In this document: one piece after another, positions 35,195 through 45,495 of the stretch
How the letters are laid out: every line of letters begins with the position of its first letter
Numbering within the stretch: position 1 is the stretch's first letter
The notes under the pieces: generated by a model
The model's input: the letters and a program-made list of their open reading frames with translations, nothing else
What the model was told of the DNA's origin: nothing
The model's database searches: none
Source of the DNA: Zymoseptoria tritici IPO323
Lineage: Eukaryota > Ascomycota > Dothideomycetes > Mycosphaerellales > Mycosphaerellaceae
Reading direction: 5' to 3'
DNA: 64,000 nt
Assembly (NCBI RefSeq): GCF_000219625.1
Contig: NC_018213.1
Coordinates: 558,001-622,000, forward strand
Made by a program: the position numbers and the translations under genes

Positions 35195-37270
35195 ATGAAC
35201 GTGCTCAAGCTGCAGAAGAAGTACCCGCAATTCCAACAGCAAGAGATCTACGGCCTCAACGATGCATTCCGCCGCCTCGACGTTGACGACAAGGGCTACG
35301 TCGACGAAGCGACCGCGATCAAATCTGCTCAAGGCAGCGAACGTCAACCCTACGATGTGGTCCGCCAGGCGCTGAAAGAGGTGGAGCTGGACAGTTCGCG
35401 GCGCGTGGAGCTGGACGACTATGTGGACTTGATCGCGCGGCTACGAGAGAGTAGTCCGGCGCAGCAGAGATCGCGCGGTTTCAGCAATGCAAAGAAGCCC
35501 GACGCCCAACAATCTTCCGCACCTTCTGCGCCCTCACATGCGAGCAAAGGCAGTGTCGGAGGTGGTACGACTGCAAAGGCTGGACGCATCACGGTGGGAG
35601 GATCGACCGCCAGCTCCCAACATACCATCAACGAGGACGAGCGCACTGCCTTCACCTCCCACATCAATGCCGTTCTTGCGGGCGATGCGGATGTCGGACA
35701 TCTTCTTCCGTTCCCGCTCGACACCTTTGAAATGTTCGACTCTTGCCGGGACGGTCTGGTGCTGGCCAAGCTCATCAACGACAGCGTGCCTGACACGATT
35801 GACGAACGTGTGCTGAATCGCGAGGGCAAGAAGATCAAGAAGCTGAATGCCTTCCACATGACGGAGAACAACAACATCGTGATTGAATCAGCCAAGGGTA
35901 TTGGCTGCTCAGTGGTGAACATTGGCGCGGGAGACATCATCGAAGTGAGAGAACATCTCATACTTGGTCTGATCTGGCAGGTCATTCGCCGAGGTCTGCT
36001 GGGCAAGATTGACATTAAGCTACATCCGGAATTGTATCGATTGCTGGAAGATGGCGAGACATTGGAGCAGTTCCTCCGTCTTCCGCCAGAGCAAATCTTG
36101 CTGAGATGGTTCAACTATCACTTGAAGAACGCTGGATGGCAAAGAAGGTGTGTATAAACCGACAGGCGGATTAATTACGTGCTGACAAGTATTCACAGAG
36201 TGCAGAACTTCTCCAACGATGTCAAAGACGGCGAGAACTACACCGTCCTCCTCAACCAACTTGCACCAAACATCTGCTCGCGATCGCCCCTCCAAACCTC
36301 CGACCTCCACCAACGAGCTGAGCAAGTCCTCTCCAACTCCGACCGACTCGATCCGCCATGCCGCAAGTTCCTCACCCCGCAATCCCTCGTCGCTGGCAAC
36401 CCCAAGCTCAACCTCGCATTTGTCGCCAATCTGTTCAACAACCACCCAGGCCTGGACCCCATCACGGAGGAAGAGAAGGCTGAGATTGAGGACTTTGACG
36501 CAGAGGGAGAGCGGGAGGCTCGAGTATTCACCCTGTGGCTGAACAGCATGGATGTGAAACCGAGTGTTTCATCCTTCTTTGATGATCTCAAAGATGGTGT
36601 GATTCTGCTACAGGCGTACGACAAGGTGATCCCTGGGAGTGTCAACTGGCGACACGTCAACAAGCCGCCAGCCACGGCGGTGCAGGTGGTCAGTCAAGAT
36701 GAGGATGAGGGCTACTTGACCATCAAGTCGGGCATGTCCCGCTTCAAGGCAATGGAGAATACCAATTATGCGGTCGAGCTCGGAAAGCAAAACCGCTTTT
36801 CCTTGGTGGGTATTCAGGGTGCCGACATCACGGACGGGCAGCGTACACTGGTGCTGGGTTTGGTGTGGCAGTTGATGCGGCGCCACATTACAAACACGCT
36901 GTCTGACCTGGCTGCTCGTCTGGGCAAGCGCGAGATTACCGATGCGGACATGGTGCAATGGGCGAACAACACGGTGAAGAAGGGCGGTCGTTCATCGGCA
37001 GTCCGCGGCTTCAAGGACCCGCAGATTGCGTCGGGCGTGTTCTTGTTGGACGTGCTGAATGGGATGAAATCGAGCTACGTCGACTATGACCTGGTCGCGA
37101 CGGGCGGGAGTGATGAGGAGAGGTATGCCAATGCCAAGCTGGCCATCAGTATTGCGAGAAAGATGGGCGCGACGATTTTTCTGGTGCCGGAGGACATTAC
37201 GAGCTTGCGCACGAGGTTGATTGTGACGTTTGTGGGAAGTCTGATGGCGGCGTCGGAGAAGATGGGTTGA
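35195..37270 (+). CDS. SAC6: Fimbrin/plastin actin-bundling protein
   Basis: Cross-links actin filaments in cortical patches and at septa. Exons 35195-36147 and 36199-37270 with one 51-nt intron (GTGTGT...TTCACAG); product 674 residues. The N-terminal EF-hand pair region (residues about 10-85: LNDAFRRLDVDDKGYVDEATA, VELDSSRRVELDDYVDLI) is followed by a Ser/Ala/Gly-rich linker at about 95-145. Four calponin-homology domains come next: CH1 with FDSCRDGLVLAKLINDSVPD, CH2 with RWFNYHLKNAGWQRRV and DVKDGENYTVLLNQLAP, CH3 with FTLWLNSMDVKP and DLKDGVILLQAYDKV, and CH4 with MVQWANNTVKKGGRSSAV and FLLDVLNGM. Length and order match Sac6/FimA. A conserved housekeeping gene and a good anchor for synteny. 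Confidence 0.96.
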
Positions 37271-37557
37271 GGTGGGGAGACTGGGCGGGCAAAGGGCAGT
37301 TCTGATGTGATTGATGATGGTGATGATGGGGATAGGTCGGCAGCCAGGACTTGCCATGAGAGTAGGTAGTGAATACTGAAATGCATCAAGGTGCCATCTT
37401 GAGCCACTGCTGTGAGGAGGAGAGGCATCATCGGTGCGCCTGTCCGCCGCACGTAGCACCTTAGGTAGAAGTCACTTGCAAGGTATGCACGGTGCACGGT
37501 ATGCACGGTCGCAATTCCGGCTTGGCTTTACACTACGAATACTACCAAACTTCGACG

Positions 37558-39500
37558 AATTAATGTACTACAACTATAGCTCCGATTAATAAAGCGCTTG
37601 CTAAGCTAAAAGAAGGAAAGGAGACCTGTATTTAGAAAATTGCGACGAAGTATAGCGTTAACCGTACGACTTTATTAAAGCGATAGCGTAGAGTAACTAA
37701 TTCTCGAGCTAAACGTAATAAAAATACCTTAATATTGTTACATTAACAAGAGCGAACTCTCGTCGCATACACCGACACCCTTATACGCAGAGGCATTCTA
37801 CTAATACCGGTAATAGTTCTTACCTTTGCTAAGGACATTATAGGCTATCTACTACATCCTTTATAGGTCTTACGGTTCGTACGTAGGCATATAGACATCG
37901 ATTCTCGATACCTTAATCTACTAGATAAGAACCGTAAGTAGGCCGACTCGATATATTAATATAAGGCCTACTACAACCTACTAAAAGAGAAGGGAACGAA
38001 GTATAACATTAAGCCGTAGAATACGTATAACATAGACGAGAAGGGCTTTATAGTTAGTATGCTTTAAAAGAGCCGAAGAATCTTTATAAAGGCTTACTAT
38101 ACTAGCAGTTAGTTAAAGGGCTTTATATAAGATAGTAACCGTAAATAGCTTACGTTGTTAGCTTGTATCTGTGCTAATAGCACCTTACTACTACCGTACC
38201 TTATTTATAAGGCTAAGACAGGAAACATTTAGTCCTTATAGCTACAGGATTTTAAGGACATTTACGAAGCGTTCTTCGCGTCCTTACCGAACGGCTAGAC
38301 TAATAACAACCTCGGATTACACTAGATAAAGAAGATATTCGAGCCCTTTACGCGTAAGAAGTATAGAAGGGGATACCGGCTCCTTGTTATCGATAGCTAT
38401 AGCTCTTACGTAAACATAGCGTTCTTAGAGTTCTACGTATAATACCGCATCCTCGTAGCTATCTATGTACCTTATTCGATATACCGGCTCTAGCCTCTTA
38501 ATGTTAGCCTCTTTAGTCCGTTAGCTAAATACTATAGTACTAACCTCTTATAAGAGATCTTCTATTTAGAAGGACGGTCTACCTTAAGCAAACGTAACTT
38601 CTAGAGGCTATTTTAGCTAGCTTATTAGAAGGCGTTTAAGCCTTCTAATATATTTAAGGCGTTTGCTAAGACTAGCTTATATCTACTAGATGCATTAGCT
38701 GTACTTATAGTACTTAAAGAGAAGGAAGAGAAGAAGCAGTAGAAGAAGAAGGGCAAGGGCAAGGTTAAGAGCAATAATACTAGCACGAGTATAAGTACTA
38801 TAACTAGCGCACAGAACAGTCGGCTAAACACTACGACCTCTATGTTGTCTAGCTATAACTAGCGGAAGATTCGTACGCTTATAAAGGACTATATAATAGA
38901 CGCTGTTAACGAGACTAACCGTTATAACGTTTAGAAGATAAGTAACACCGTCCTTTATCTACAAACTTAGAACGCTCTTCTGTAGAGCTAGCTTAATAGC
39001 ATGCGTAAATCCCTTAAGAACGAGAAGAAGAAATAAAGCCGTAGTAAGCTAGTGTTCGCGATCCCCTCTAATACAGCTACTATCTTCTATTTACTGGCTA
39101 AACTAAAGGCTAGTATTACTACTCTCGCCGAGAAGGAGCAGCTAAAGGTTATTAAGAAGAAGCAGAAGCAAGAGCAAGTAATAAACAAGAAGGTAGCTAT
39201 CTAATTAAGGGCTAAACAACGCTCTTAAGCCGCTATAGATAGACAGGTTAAAGCAGCACAAAAGAGGGCTTAGAAGGCTACTAAGAAGGAGAGCAAGGAG
39301 GTTAATTTACAGCTAAAAACAGACCTTTAAGCCTCTATACGTAAGGCACGGCTAGCTAAACGTCGTATAAAGAAGAAGGAGCTAGTAGTAGTGTTAAAAC
39401 TGCCCTCTATGTTAAGGGGGGGTAAGAGGGCCGGTGCACAAGCAGCTAAATCCTCTTCGCTACTAACACGTATAACATTAAGGCAACGACTTTAAGCTGC
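37558..39500 (+). pseudogene. Fot1/pogo-type transposase, RIP-inactivated
   Basis: A frame with many TAG/TAA codons runs from about 37558 to 39500. The N-terminus has a psq/CENP-B-like helix-turn-helix (INKALAKLKEGKETC, then KIATKYSVNRTTLLKR). The DDE_1 core shows NIDEKGFIVSM (first Asp, about 38035), VIDSYSSYVN (second Asp, about 38392) and the third-Asp motif read as LNVSLFSPLAKYY, where QPLDV is usual: GAT to AAT has removed the catalytic residue. A Lys/Glu/Gln-rich coiled tail follows. Inactive by stops and by catalytic loss. Confidence 0.82.
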
Positions 39501-39608
39501 TTAGGGCTAATAGATATAATTAATGCGATGAATTTAAGCTATTAAACACCTCGTTGTAACTACTAGTTGTAACAATATTAGCTATAGAAGTAGTAGTAGT
39601 TGTAGAAG

Positions 39609-39621
39609 GATTCTCCGGTGC
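39609..39621 (+). repeat. Target-site duplication, left, of retroposon copy 1
   Basis: GATTCTCCGGTGC, repeated exactly at 40425-40437. Confidence 0.85.
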
Positions 39622-40424
39622 TGTTTGTTTGTTTGTTTGTTTGTTTGTTTGTTTGTTCCATTTACGTCCTTTCGGAGTCCAAGACTATGTAGGACGGCCT
39701 TGCCCTAAGGGCAAGGCAGTAGATCTATTTACAATCAAATTCTTCGGTATTCTTTAACCTTAGGGGAAACCCCGTGCCTAAGGCAATGCTAAAGGACTTT
39801 AAACAAATGCGAGACAAAGGAAATCAAACGAGTGTTGCTGCGGCCTAAGGCTGCAGAATTTTCGCGCTAAGCTTTTTGCAGAATTTTCAGCGGATCCTTC
39901 CGCTTCGCACGCACGCTACAAATTCGAAATGTAGTGCAAAAGCAGTGCAAAATGCCGTGCAAAAGCAGTACAAAATGCCGTGCAAAAGCACTACAAAAGC
40001 AGCTGTCCAACTCGCTGCCCCCTCTTATCCTTAATACGCCTTTGTGGAACTGCATGCCGCTTCCAAACGCATACAGCTACGCAGGTTGATCGCAGAGTTG
40101 TAGATTCCACCGACTGTTCTAGCTCTTTGAAGTGCACGAGGTGCGATTTCGGTTCGGATTTCGAGGAGGTGCGCGTATAGGGCAGAGTGGACTGCTTCTT
40201 TCTTCTTCTTGTTCGTAGCGTAGAGAGCTATTCGTTCGAATCGTGCTATTGTTCTATTGTAGCTTGTGTTTCGAGGGGAGGTGTACCTCTAGGTCGTGTT
40301 GTTTTTGTAAGGGAAGAGGGATCGACGGCCTCTCCAATCCTCCGGAGGAAACTTGGCTCTACGACGACGATGTCGTCGTAGGTTCGTAGCCGGCACCACG
40401 TACAGGTGTTCCTCGTCGCCGGCC
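39622..40424 (-). mobile_element. Retroposon copy 1 (SINE/SVA-like), 803 bp, (CAAA)n tail, minus orientation
   Basis: Flanked by a 13-bp direct repeat GATTCTCCGGTGC (39609-39621 and 40425-40437) inside the Fot1 element. Read on the minus strand it starts GGCGACGAGGAACACC and ends in a CAAA tail of 7-8 units (39622-39655), the signature of target-primed reverse transcription. It is over 80 percent alike by eye to copy 2 at 44586-45480 along most of its length, except for an internal tandem-repeat block (39930-40003) that differs. It keeps CpA and TpG, unlike the host element. No protein-coding capacity is convincing. Confidence 0.8.
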
Positions 40425-40437
40425 GATTCTCCGGTGC
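40425..40437 (+). repeat. Target-site duplication, right, of retroposon copy 1
   Basis: Exact 13-bp copy of 39609-39621. Joining the two flanks at this repeat restores the inner part of the Fot1 right end. Confidence 0.85.
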
Positions 40438-40482
40438 GACCGTGTATAGCGTGCACCGTATATACCTTATAAGTAACTTCTA

Positions 40483-40709
40483 AGCCGACGGCGTTAGTAG
40501 CCGGCATGTCGATTTCCTATTGGAAGTCTTCCCTCTTCGTAACATCGACACCGACATCTATCTCTCTACGGCGCTCTCCTCCCGCAACTATTACTATACT
40601 ACTTAATACGTTAAGAATCCTATAACATAACTCTTATTACGCTACATAAGGCCACGATACACTCTACGCTTACGCTCTTGCCTTATATGTCGCGCGTGTC
40701 GTACACCGC
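40483..40709. other. Spacer between the Fot1 and Copia elements
   Basis: 227 bp of mildly RIP-affected DNA with no recognisable feature. It may be old host sequence or an unrecognised element fragment. Confidence 0.4.
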
Positions 40710-40714
40710 TACTT

Positions 40715-40824
40715 TATTAAATTATAAACACGTGTTTATAGGTCCGACATCGGTACTATATCTATATTTAGTTAAGGCTTATGCCCTATGTAGATTAAAA
40801 ATCAATAGCTTATAACTTTTAACA
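40715..40824 (+). repeat. Left LTR of the Copia element (110 bp)
   Basis: Begins TATTAAATTATAAACACG and ends CTTTTAACA. It differs from the right LTR at six positions, all transitions at CpA/TpG sites. Confidence 0.85.
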
Positions 40825-40840
40825 AGTTATAAGCCCGGGT
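40825..40840 (+). other. Primer-binding site of the Copia element, half-tRNA type
   Basis: Directly behind the left LTR stands AGTTATAAGCCCGGG. Allowing one TpG-to-TpA change it contains GTTATGAGCCC, the complement of the anticodon stem-loop of initiator methionine tRNA. Copia-type elements are known to prime from such a cut tRNA half. Confidence 0.55.
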
Positions 40841-43800
40841 AAGCGTTTATACGTAATATAATATTACTATTCCTCTCCTTAAACTACCGCATTAGTTATA
40901 ATACTTAGCTAAACGAAGTTATAGGAATTAAAGTAACGACTTTAATACATACATAATAGTTAACGACTAAACAGCAATACTATATATATTAAAGGATTAA
41001 TTTATCCTTATAATTCTAAATTACTACGCCTATAAGTAGCTAGAATTACTTGCCTAAAGGGCTAGACTAATAAGCCTTTAATTAAAGCATAGTTCTTTAA
41101 TTAAACGATTATATAATCTAAACCCTAAGCGGTAAAGAAATCCCTTAGGGGTTACCTTAGACAGCTATTTAATTTAATTTATAAGCATAACGCTACTCTC
41201 TCTTATACTATTACAAAACGTATGTACATCTACGTCCTTACATTATTATTCTTAACGGCACTACGCTATTATTTTTATTACTATTACTACTATATAAAGG
41301 TACTACGCTACTAAATCCTCGAACATTACCTCTATGCCCGCTATAAAAGGTCTAAAACCTAGCTAAACGTAAGAAGAATACGAAGAACAGAAGTATAAGA
41401 ACGCCGAACAAGTAGTACTCTACCGTTATAATAAATAGATCGAAGGTAGCCTATAGACAATTAAGTCTAAGATAGTTAAAAAGTCGAAGATCGAACTAGT
41501 CGTTTATAGCTTAAATCTAGCATTAATACTAAACGAGCAACTAACTACTACTACTACGAGCGAAGGGGTGTAAGGCGATAAGAATTCTATATACCTACTA
41601 AAAAATCTAAAATCTAAGCGCCGTACCGAGGCTATATCTACTTTAACTACCGATATATCTACGACTACTATAAGTAACACTACTACCTCCGAAGATACTA
41701 AACAAACTAAATAAACCGACCCTAACGTATAAAGCGAAGAATTATCTTCCGAAGACGACAATAAATAAGAAGAGACGAGTAGTATAATTATACTATAACT
41801 AGACGCTAAACCTAGCGACTCTAACGATAGCTCGGATATACCGAGTATTCGATCTAAGCGATCTTTACCTATTAGTACAAAGAGAGCTCTATTAACTTTT
41901 AGCAACATTATACTACGTACTAGACGTACCCGAATAATAGTACCCGTACGAGTAATAGTAAAACGAATAACTCGCTATTCTACTAAGTAGCGGAAGGTAC
42001 AAAAGGACATCTACGGTAATAGGAAAGTGTTCGACTCTGTTCTACTCCTCTAAGGTATTAAGAACTAGCTTATATTTTACGACGACTACTATAATGCGGT
42101 AAAACGAATAGGGACTATTAAATTCTTCGACGCTACGAAGGCTACCGGGCCTTACGTTAAAGGGATGCTTCTAGCTATCCCCGAAGATATAGACGATATT
42201 AATTTATATAATAAATATATAGTCGTACTCGTAGAGTTTAAGAAGGTTAATAAAGTGCTCTACGGCTATATCGTCTCGTAATGCTTAAAGCACTACGCCG
42301 ATAGAGTTAAAGAATTTACGACAATTAAAGAGGTTATTTAGACCCTCGAATAGATATATACGCCTAACGGCGCTACTACTATTAACGCAAAACTTAAAGA
42401 GTAGGAGTCTTACTATCTCGAGGCATACCCCGACTATAATACTTTTATATTAGAGTATAATAGAATCTTTAACGAATAGAACCGACTACCGACTAGATGT
42501 CTAATAAATTAGAATTAGAAGGTCCTTGTTTTTATAAACCGCCTCGGTTTAGGATTTATAGACTAGATCGATATAATCTCTTAGAATTAGAACATCGGCG
42601 GTAGTAGTATAGGGGACACCCTCTTATTTAATTTAATTAAGAACAAGGCTCGTAATAGGTACATCTCGATAAAAGGTAAAGAAACTACTACGAGTGCTTA
42701 CGCTACGCGACCGAACTTTAAATAGAAGCGCGAGACCGGTAGACTAAACTCTACCGCATATATTATACTAGAGCATAATGCTTCGAAACTATACTCTAGA
42801 GGCTAATTAAAGGGACTATTCGATAGTCCTTATATAATATATAATTAATATAGTCCTCCCTCTTATATAAATAGGGCCTATATAATATAGTTCCTATACC
42901 TCCGAAAGGACGACAAACGGCCTTAAAAGAAACCGCGTTTTAAGCGTAAGAAGTTAAGATAGATAATATAAGGCGCCTATACGATACGAAGGTCTAATAG
43001 GACCTACCTATTAGGCCTTACCGAAGAAATATTAGACGACGAAGAAGATACTATTCGCCGCGAGAAGCTAAAGGCATAGATATCGTCTAGACTTATAAAG
43101 GCTAGCGTATATAGTTTCTTCTCGAAAAAGAGAGAGCCCTCGCTAGTACTATCGGACTAACTAGCCGGACGACGGCGTAGTTAGAGGCGATTCCGAATAC
43201 TAGCGTTCGCCGCTATTAAACTAGACCTAACTAAAGACGAGGTCGAAGACGCTAAACTCGGTCTACTAGACTAGATAGTAGACTCTAGCTACTCTCGCTA
43301 TGTCTACTACTAACGCGAAATGTTTAAGACGTACAAATTATTTAAGCGCAAAATCGAAATAGAAGGCTACGGAACCGGCTTTTATACTATTAGAATAGGT
43401 GTTGTCGAACTTACTATTAAATAAGACGACGGCACTTAGATTATTGCACTATACGGTGTACTATACGTCCCTTAAATAACGGTTAATTTGCTATTAGTCG
43501 TAATAATCTAATAGGGCGGCGCCGATTACTTTTTAACGATCGGCTCCTATTACTTTTAAGACCGCGTTAACGGTAGGACAATCGCTACCGGTACTTAACT
43601 TAGTAACCTCTAGAAACTCGACGTCTCGAATAAGTTACTATTCTATAACTAGTAGAATCTCTACTCGTAGTAGTTACCGAATGCGCGCGTACTACTATAA
43701 TAGTCGTATTTTACGAGTCGCTCTACGAAAAAGCTACCTCTACGCGTCTAGTACTAACGCTTCGGCTACCTAAATCTTCCCTCGCTACGTAAGCTTCTCT

Positions 43801-44570
43801 TAAAAATAAACATCGCGTACTATAACGAGGACTTTAACTACTCTACCTATATTCGAGGGAAAGGTGTTCGAACGTTTATTAAGTCTAACCTACTACGATA
43901 AGAAGAGAAACTAGGACTTATTTATATAGATCTCTACGGACCTATAAGAAGTTCGAAATCTACCGGGTACAAATCCTTCTTAAAATCCGGCGAATTGTAC
44001 TACCTCGTACTTATCGACGATTTAACGCGCTATACTTAGATCTATACCTATAAATTAAAGGACGGCCCTAAAATCGGCAATTATATTAAAGACTTTATTA
44101 AGAAGGCCGAACTAAAGACCGGCGGTCGAGTAAAGGCCTTCCGAAGCGATATAGGCCCCAAATTTACGCCTATACTAAAGAGCCTTAAGTAGTCGTATAG
44201 CATTATCTTTAAAGGGACCGCTCCCTACTAGGTAGATTAAAACGGTATAGCTAAGCGACAACACTATTAAATTTAGGATATCGTTCGCTACGCGAAAATC
44301 GACGTAGACGTTTAAATAGCGCTATAGCTAGAGCTCGTCCGCGTAGCGGTATTCCTTATTAATAGGCGGCCGTTAATCGTACTCGCTAACGGGAAAACTC
44401 TCCTCGAGGTATTTACCGGACGATAATATAACCTCTCGTAGCTACGCCGACTTAGCTACTACGTATATAAGCTCGTACTAAAGCGAAAATTCCTAAAGAA
44501 ATAGGAAGACTATATATAAGTTCGTATCCTCGTTAGTTACGAGGGCATAAACCTCTACTAACTCTAGAAC

Positions 44571-44585
44571 CCTTATACTAGATTA
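44571..44585 (+). repeat. Target-site duplication, left, of retroposon copy 2
   Basis: CCTTATACTAGATTA, repeated exactly at 45481-45495. Confidence 0.88.
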
Positions 44586-45480
44586 TTGTTTGTTTGTTTG
44601 TTTTGTTTGTTTGTTCCATTTACGTCCTTTCGGAGTCCAAGACTATGTAGGACGGCCTTGTAAGCAAGGCAGTAGATCTATTTACAATCAAATTCTTTCG
44701 GTATTCTTTAACCTTAGGGGAAACCCCGTGCCTAAGGCAGGACCTGCAAGCAGAATCTGCCGAAGGACTTCAAAACAGCGCAAGACAAAGGAAATCAAAC
44801 GAGTGTCGTTGTCTGCAGCCGGGGCTGCAGAATTTTCGCGCCAAGCTTTTTGCAGAATTTTCAGCGGATCCTTCCGCTTCGCACGCACGCTGCGAATTCG
44901 AAAGAGAGAGGAAATGCATTGCAGTGCAAAAAGCAGTGCAGGAGCGACGTAGCTGCTAAAGCAGTGCAGGAGCGACGTAGCTGCGCAAGCAGCTACGCAA
45001 GCAGCTATCCAACCCGCTGTCTCTTTCTCTTTTCCTCAATATGCCTTTGTGGAACTGTATGCCGCTTCCAAACGTATACAGCTACGTAGGTTAATCGCAG
45101 AGTTGTAGATTCCACCGACTATTCTAGCTCTTTAAAGTGCACTTTTCCGTCGTATAGAGGACCCGAATCTCTACGAGGAAAGAGGTGCGGTTCGGTTCGG
45201 ATTTCGAGGAGATGCGCGTATAGGACAGAGTGGACTGCCTCTTCTTCTTCTTCTTCTTCTCGTTCGTAGCGTAGAGAGCTATTCGTTCGAATCGTACTGT
45301 CTTTCTGTTGTAGCTTGTATCTTCGAGGGGAGGCGTGCCTCCAGGTCGTGTTGTTGTTGTTGTTGTAAGCGAAGAGGGATCGACGGCCTCTCCAATCCTC
45401 CGGAGGAAACTTGGCTCTGCAACGACGGTATCGTCGCAGGTTCGTAGCCGGCACCACGTACAGGTGTTCCTCGTCGCCGA
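44586..45480 (-). mobile_element. Retroposon copy 2 (SINE/SVA-like), 895 bp, (CAAA)n tail, minus orientation
   Basis: Inserted between the integrase and reverse-transcriptase parts of the Copia element, flanked by the 15-bp repeat CCTTATACTAGATTA (44571-44585 and 45481-45495). On the minus strand it begins TCGGCGACGAGGAACACC and ends in a CAAA-type tail. It shares with copy 1 the 5' part, the segment around GGATCCTTCCGCTTCGCACG and the 3' part with GTCTTGGACTCCGAAAGG. The internal tandem block (44921-45006) has a different repeat unit, AGCAGTGCAGGAGCGACG. Hardly touched by RIP. Confidence 0.82.
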
Positions 45481-45495
45481 CCTTATACTAGATTA
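45481..45495 (+). repeat. Target-site duplication, right, of retroposon copy 2
   Basis: Exact 15-bp copy of 44571-44585, inside Copia coding sequence. Confidence 0.88.

Larger units (their letters stand above)
37468..40480 (+). mobile_element. Fot1/pogo-like DNA transposon, RIP-mutated, with a retroposon inserted near its right end
   Basis: Ends are imperfect inverted repeats of about 48 bp: left GAAGTCACTTGCAAGG... from 37468, right GAAGTTACTTATAAGG... read inward on the minus strand from 40480. Mismatches are mostly C/T or G/A at CpA/TpG, as RIP would give. TA lies outside both ends (37466-37467 and 40481-40482). Without the 803-bp insertion and its 13-bp duplication the element is about 2.2 kb, normal for Fot1. 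The first 50 bp of the left repeat are less damaged than the right. Confidence 0.85.

Noticed and set aside
40229..40240. GTTCGAATC inside retroposon copy 1 considered as a tRNA-type B box
   Set aside because: It fits the B-box consensus only on the plus strand, opposite to the direction given by the CAAA tail, and no A box stands at the right distance. A tRNA-derived SINE origin is therefore not supported.
37484..40464. TA pair closer in (37484 and 40463) first taken as the Fot1 target duplication
   Set aside because: The inverted similarity continues outward for another 16-18 bp to GAAGT, where TA again flanks both ends.
44590..44952. Plus-strand frame of 120 codons in retroposon copy 2
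   Set aside because: It begins in the tail repeat and runs antisense to the retroposon; copy 1 does not keep it open.
45119..45457. Minus-strand frame of 112 codons in retroposon copy 2
   Set aside because: Sense to the element but dominated by microsatellite-coded runs of Asn and Glu, and not kept open in copy 1.
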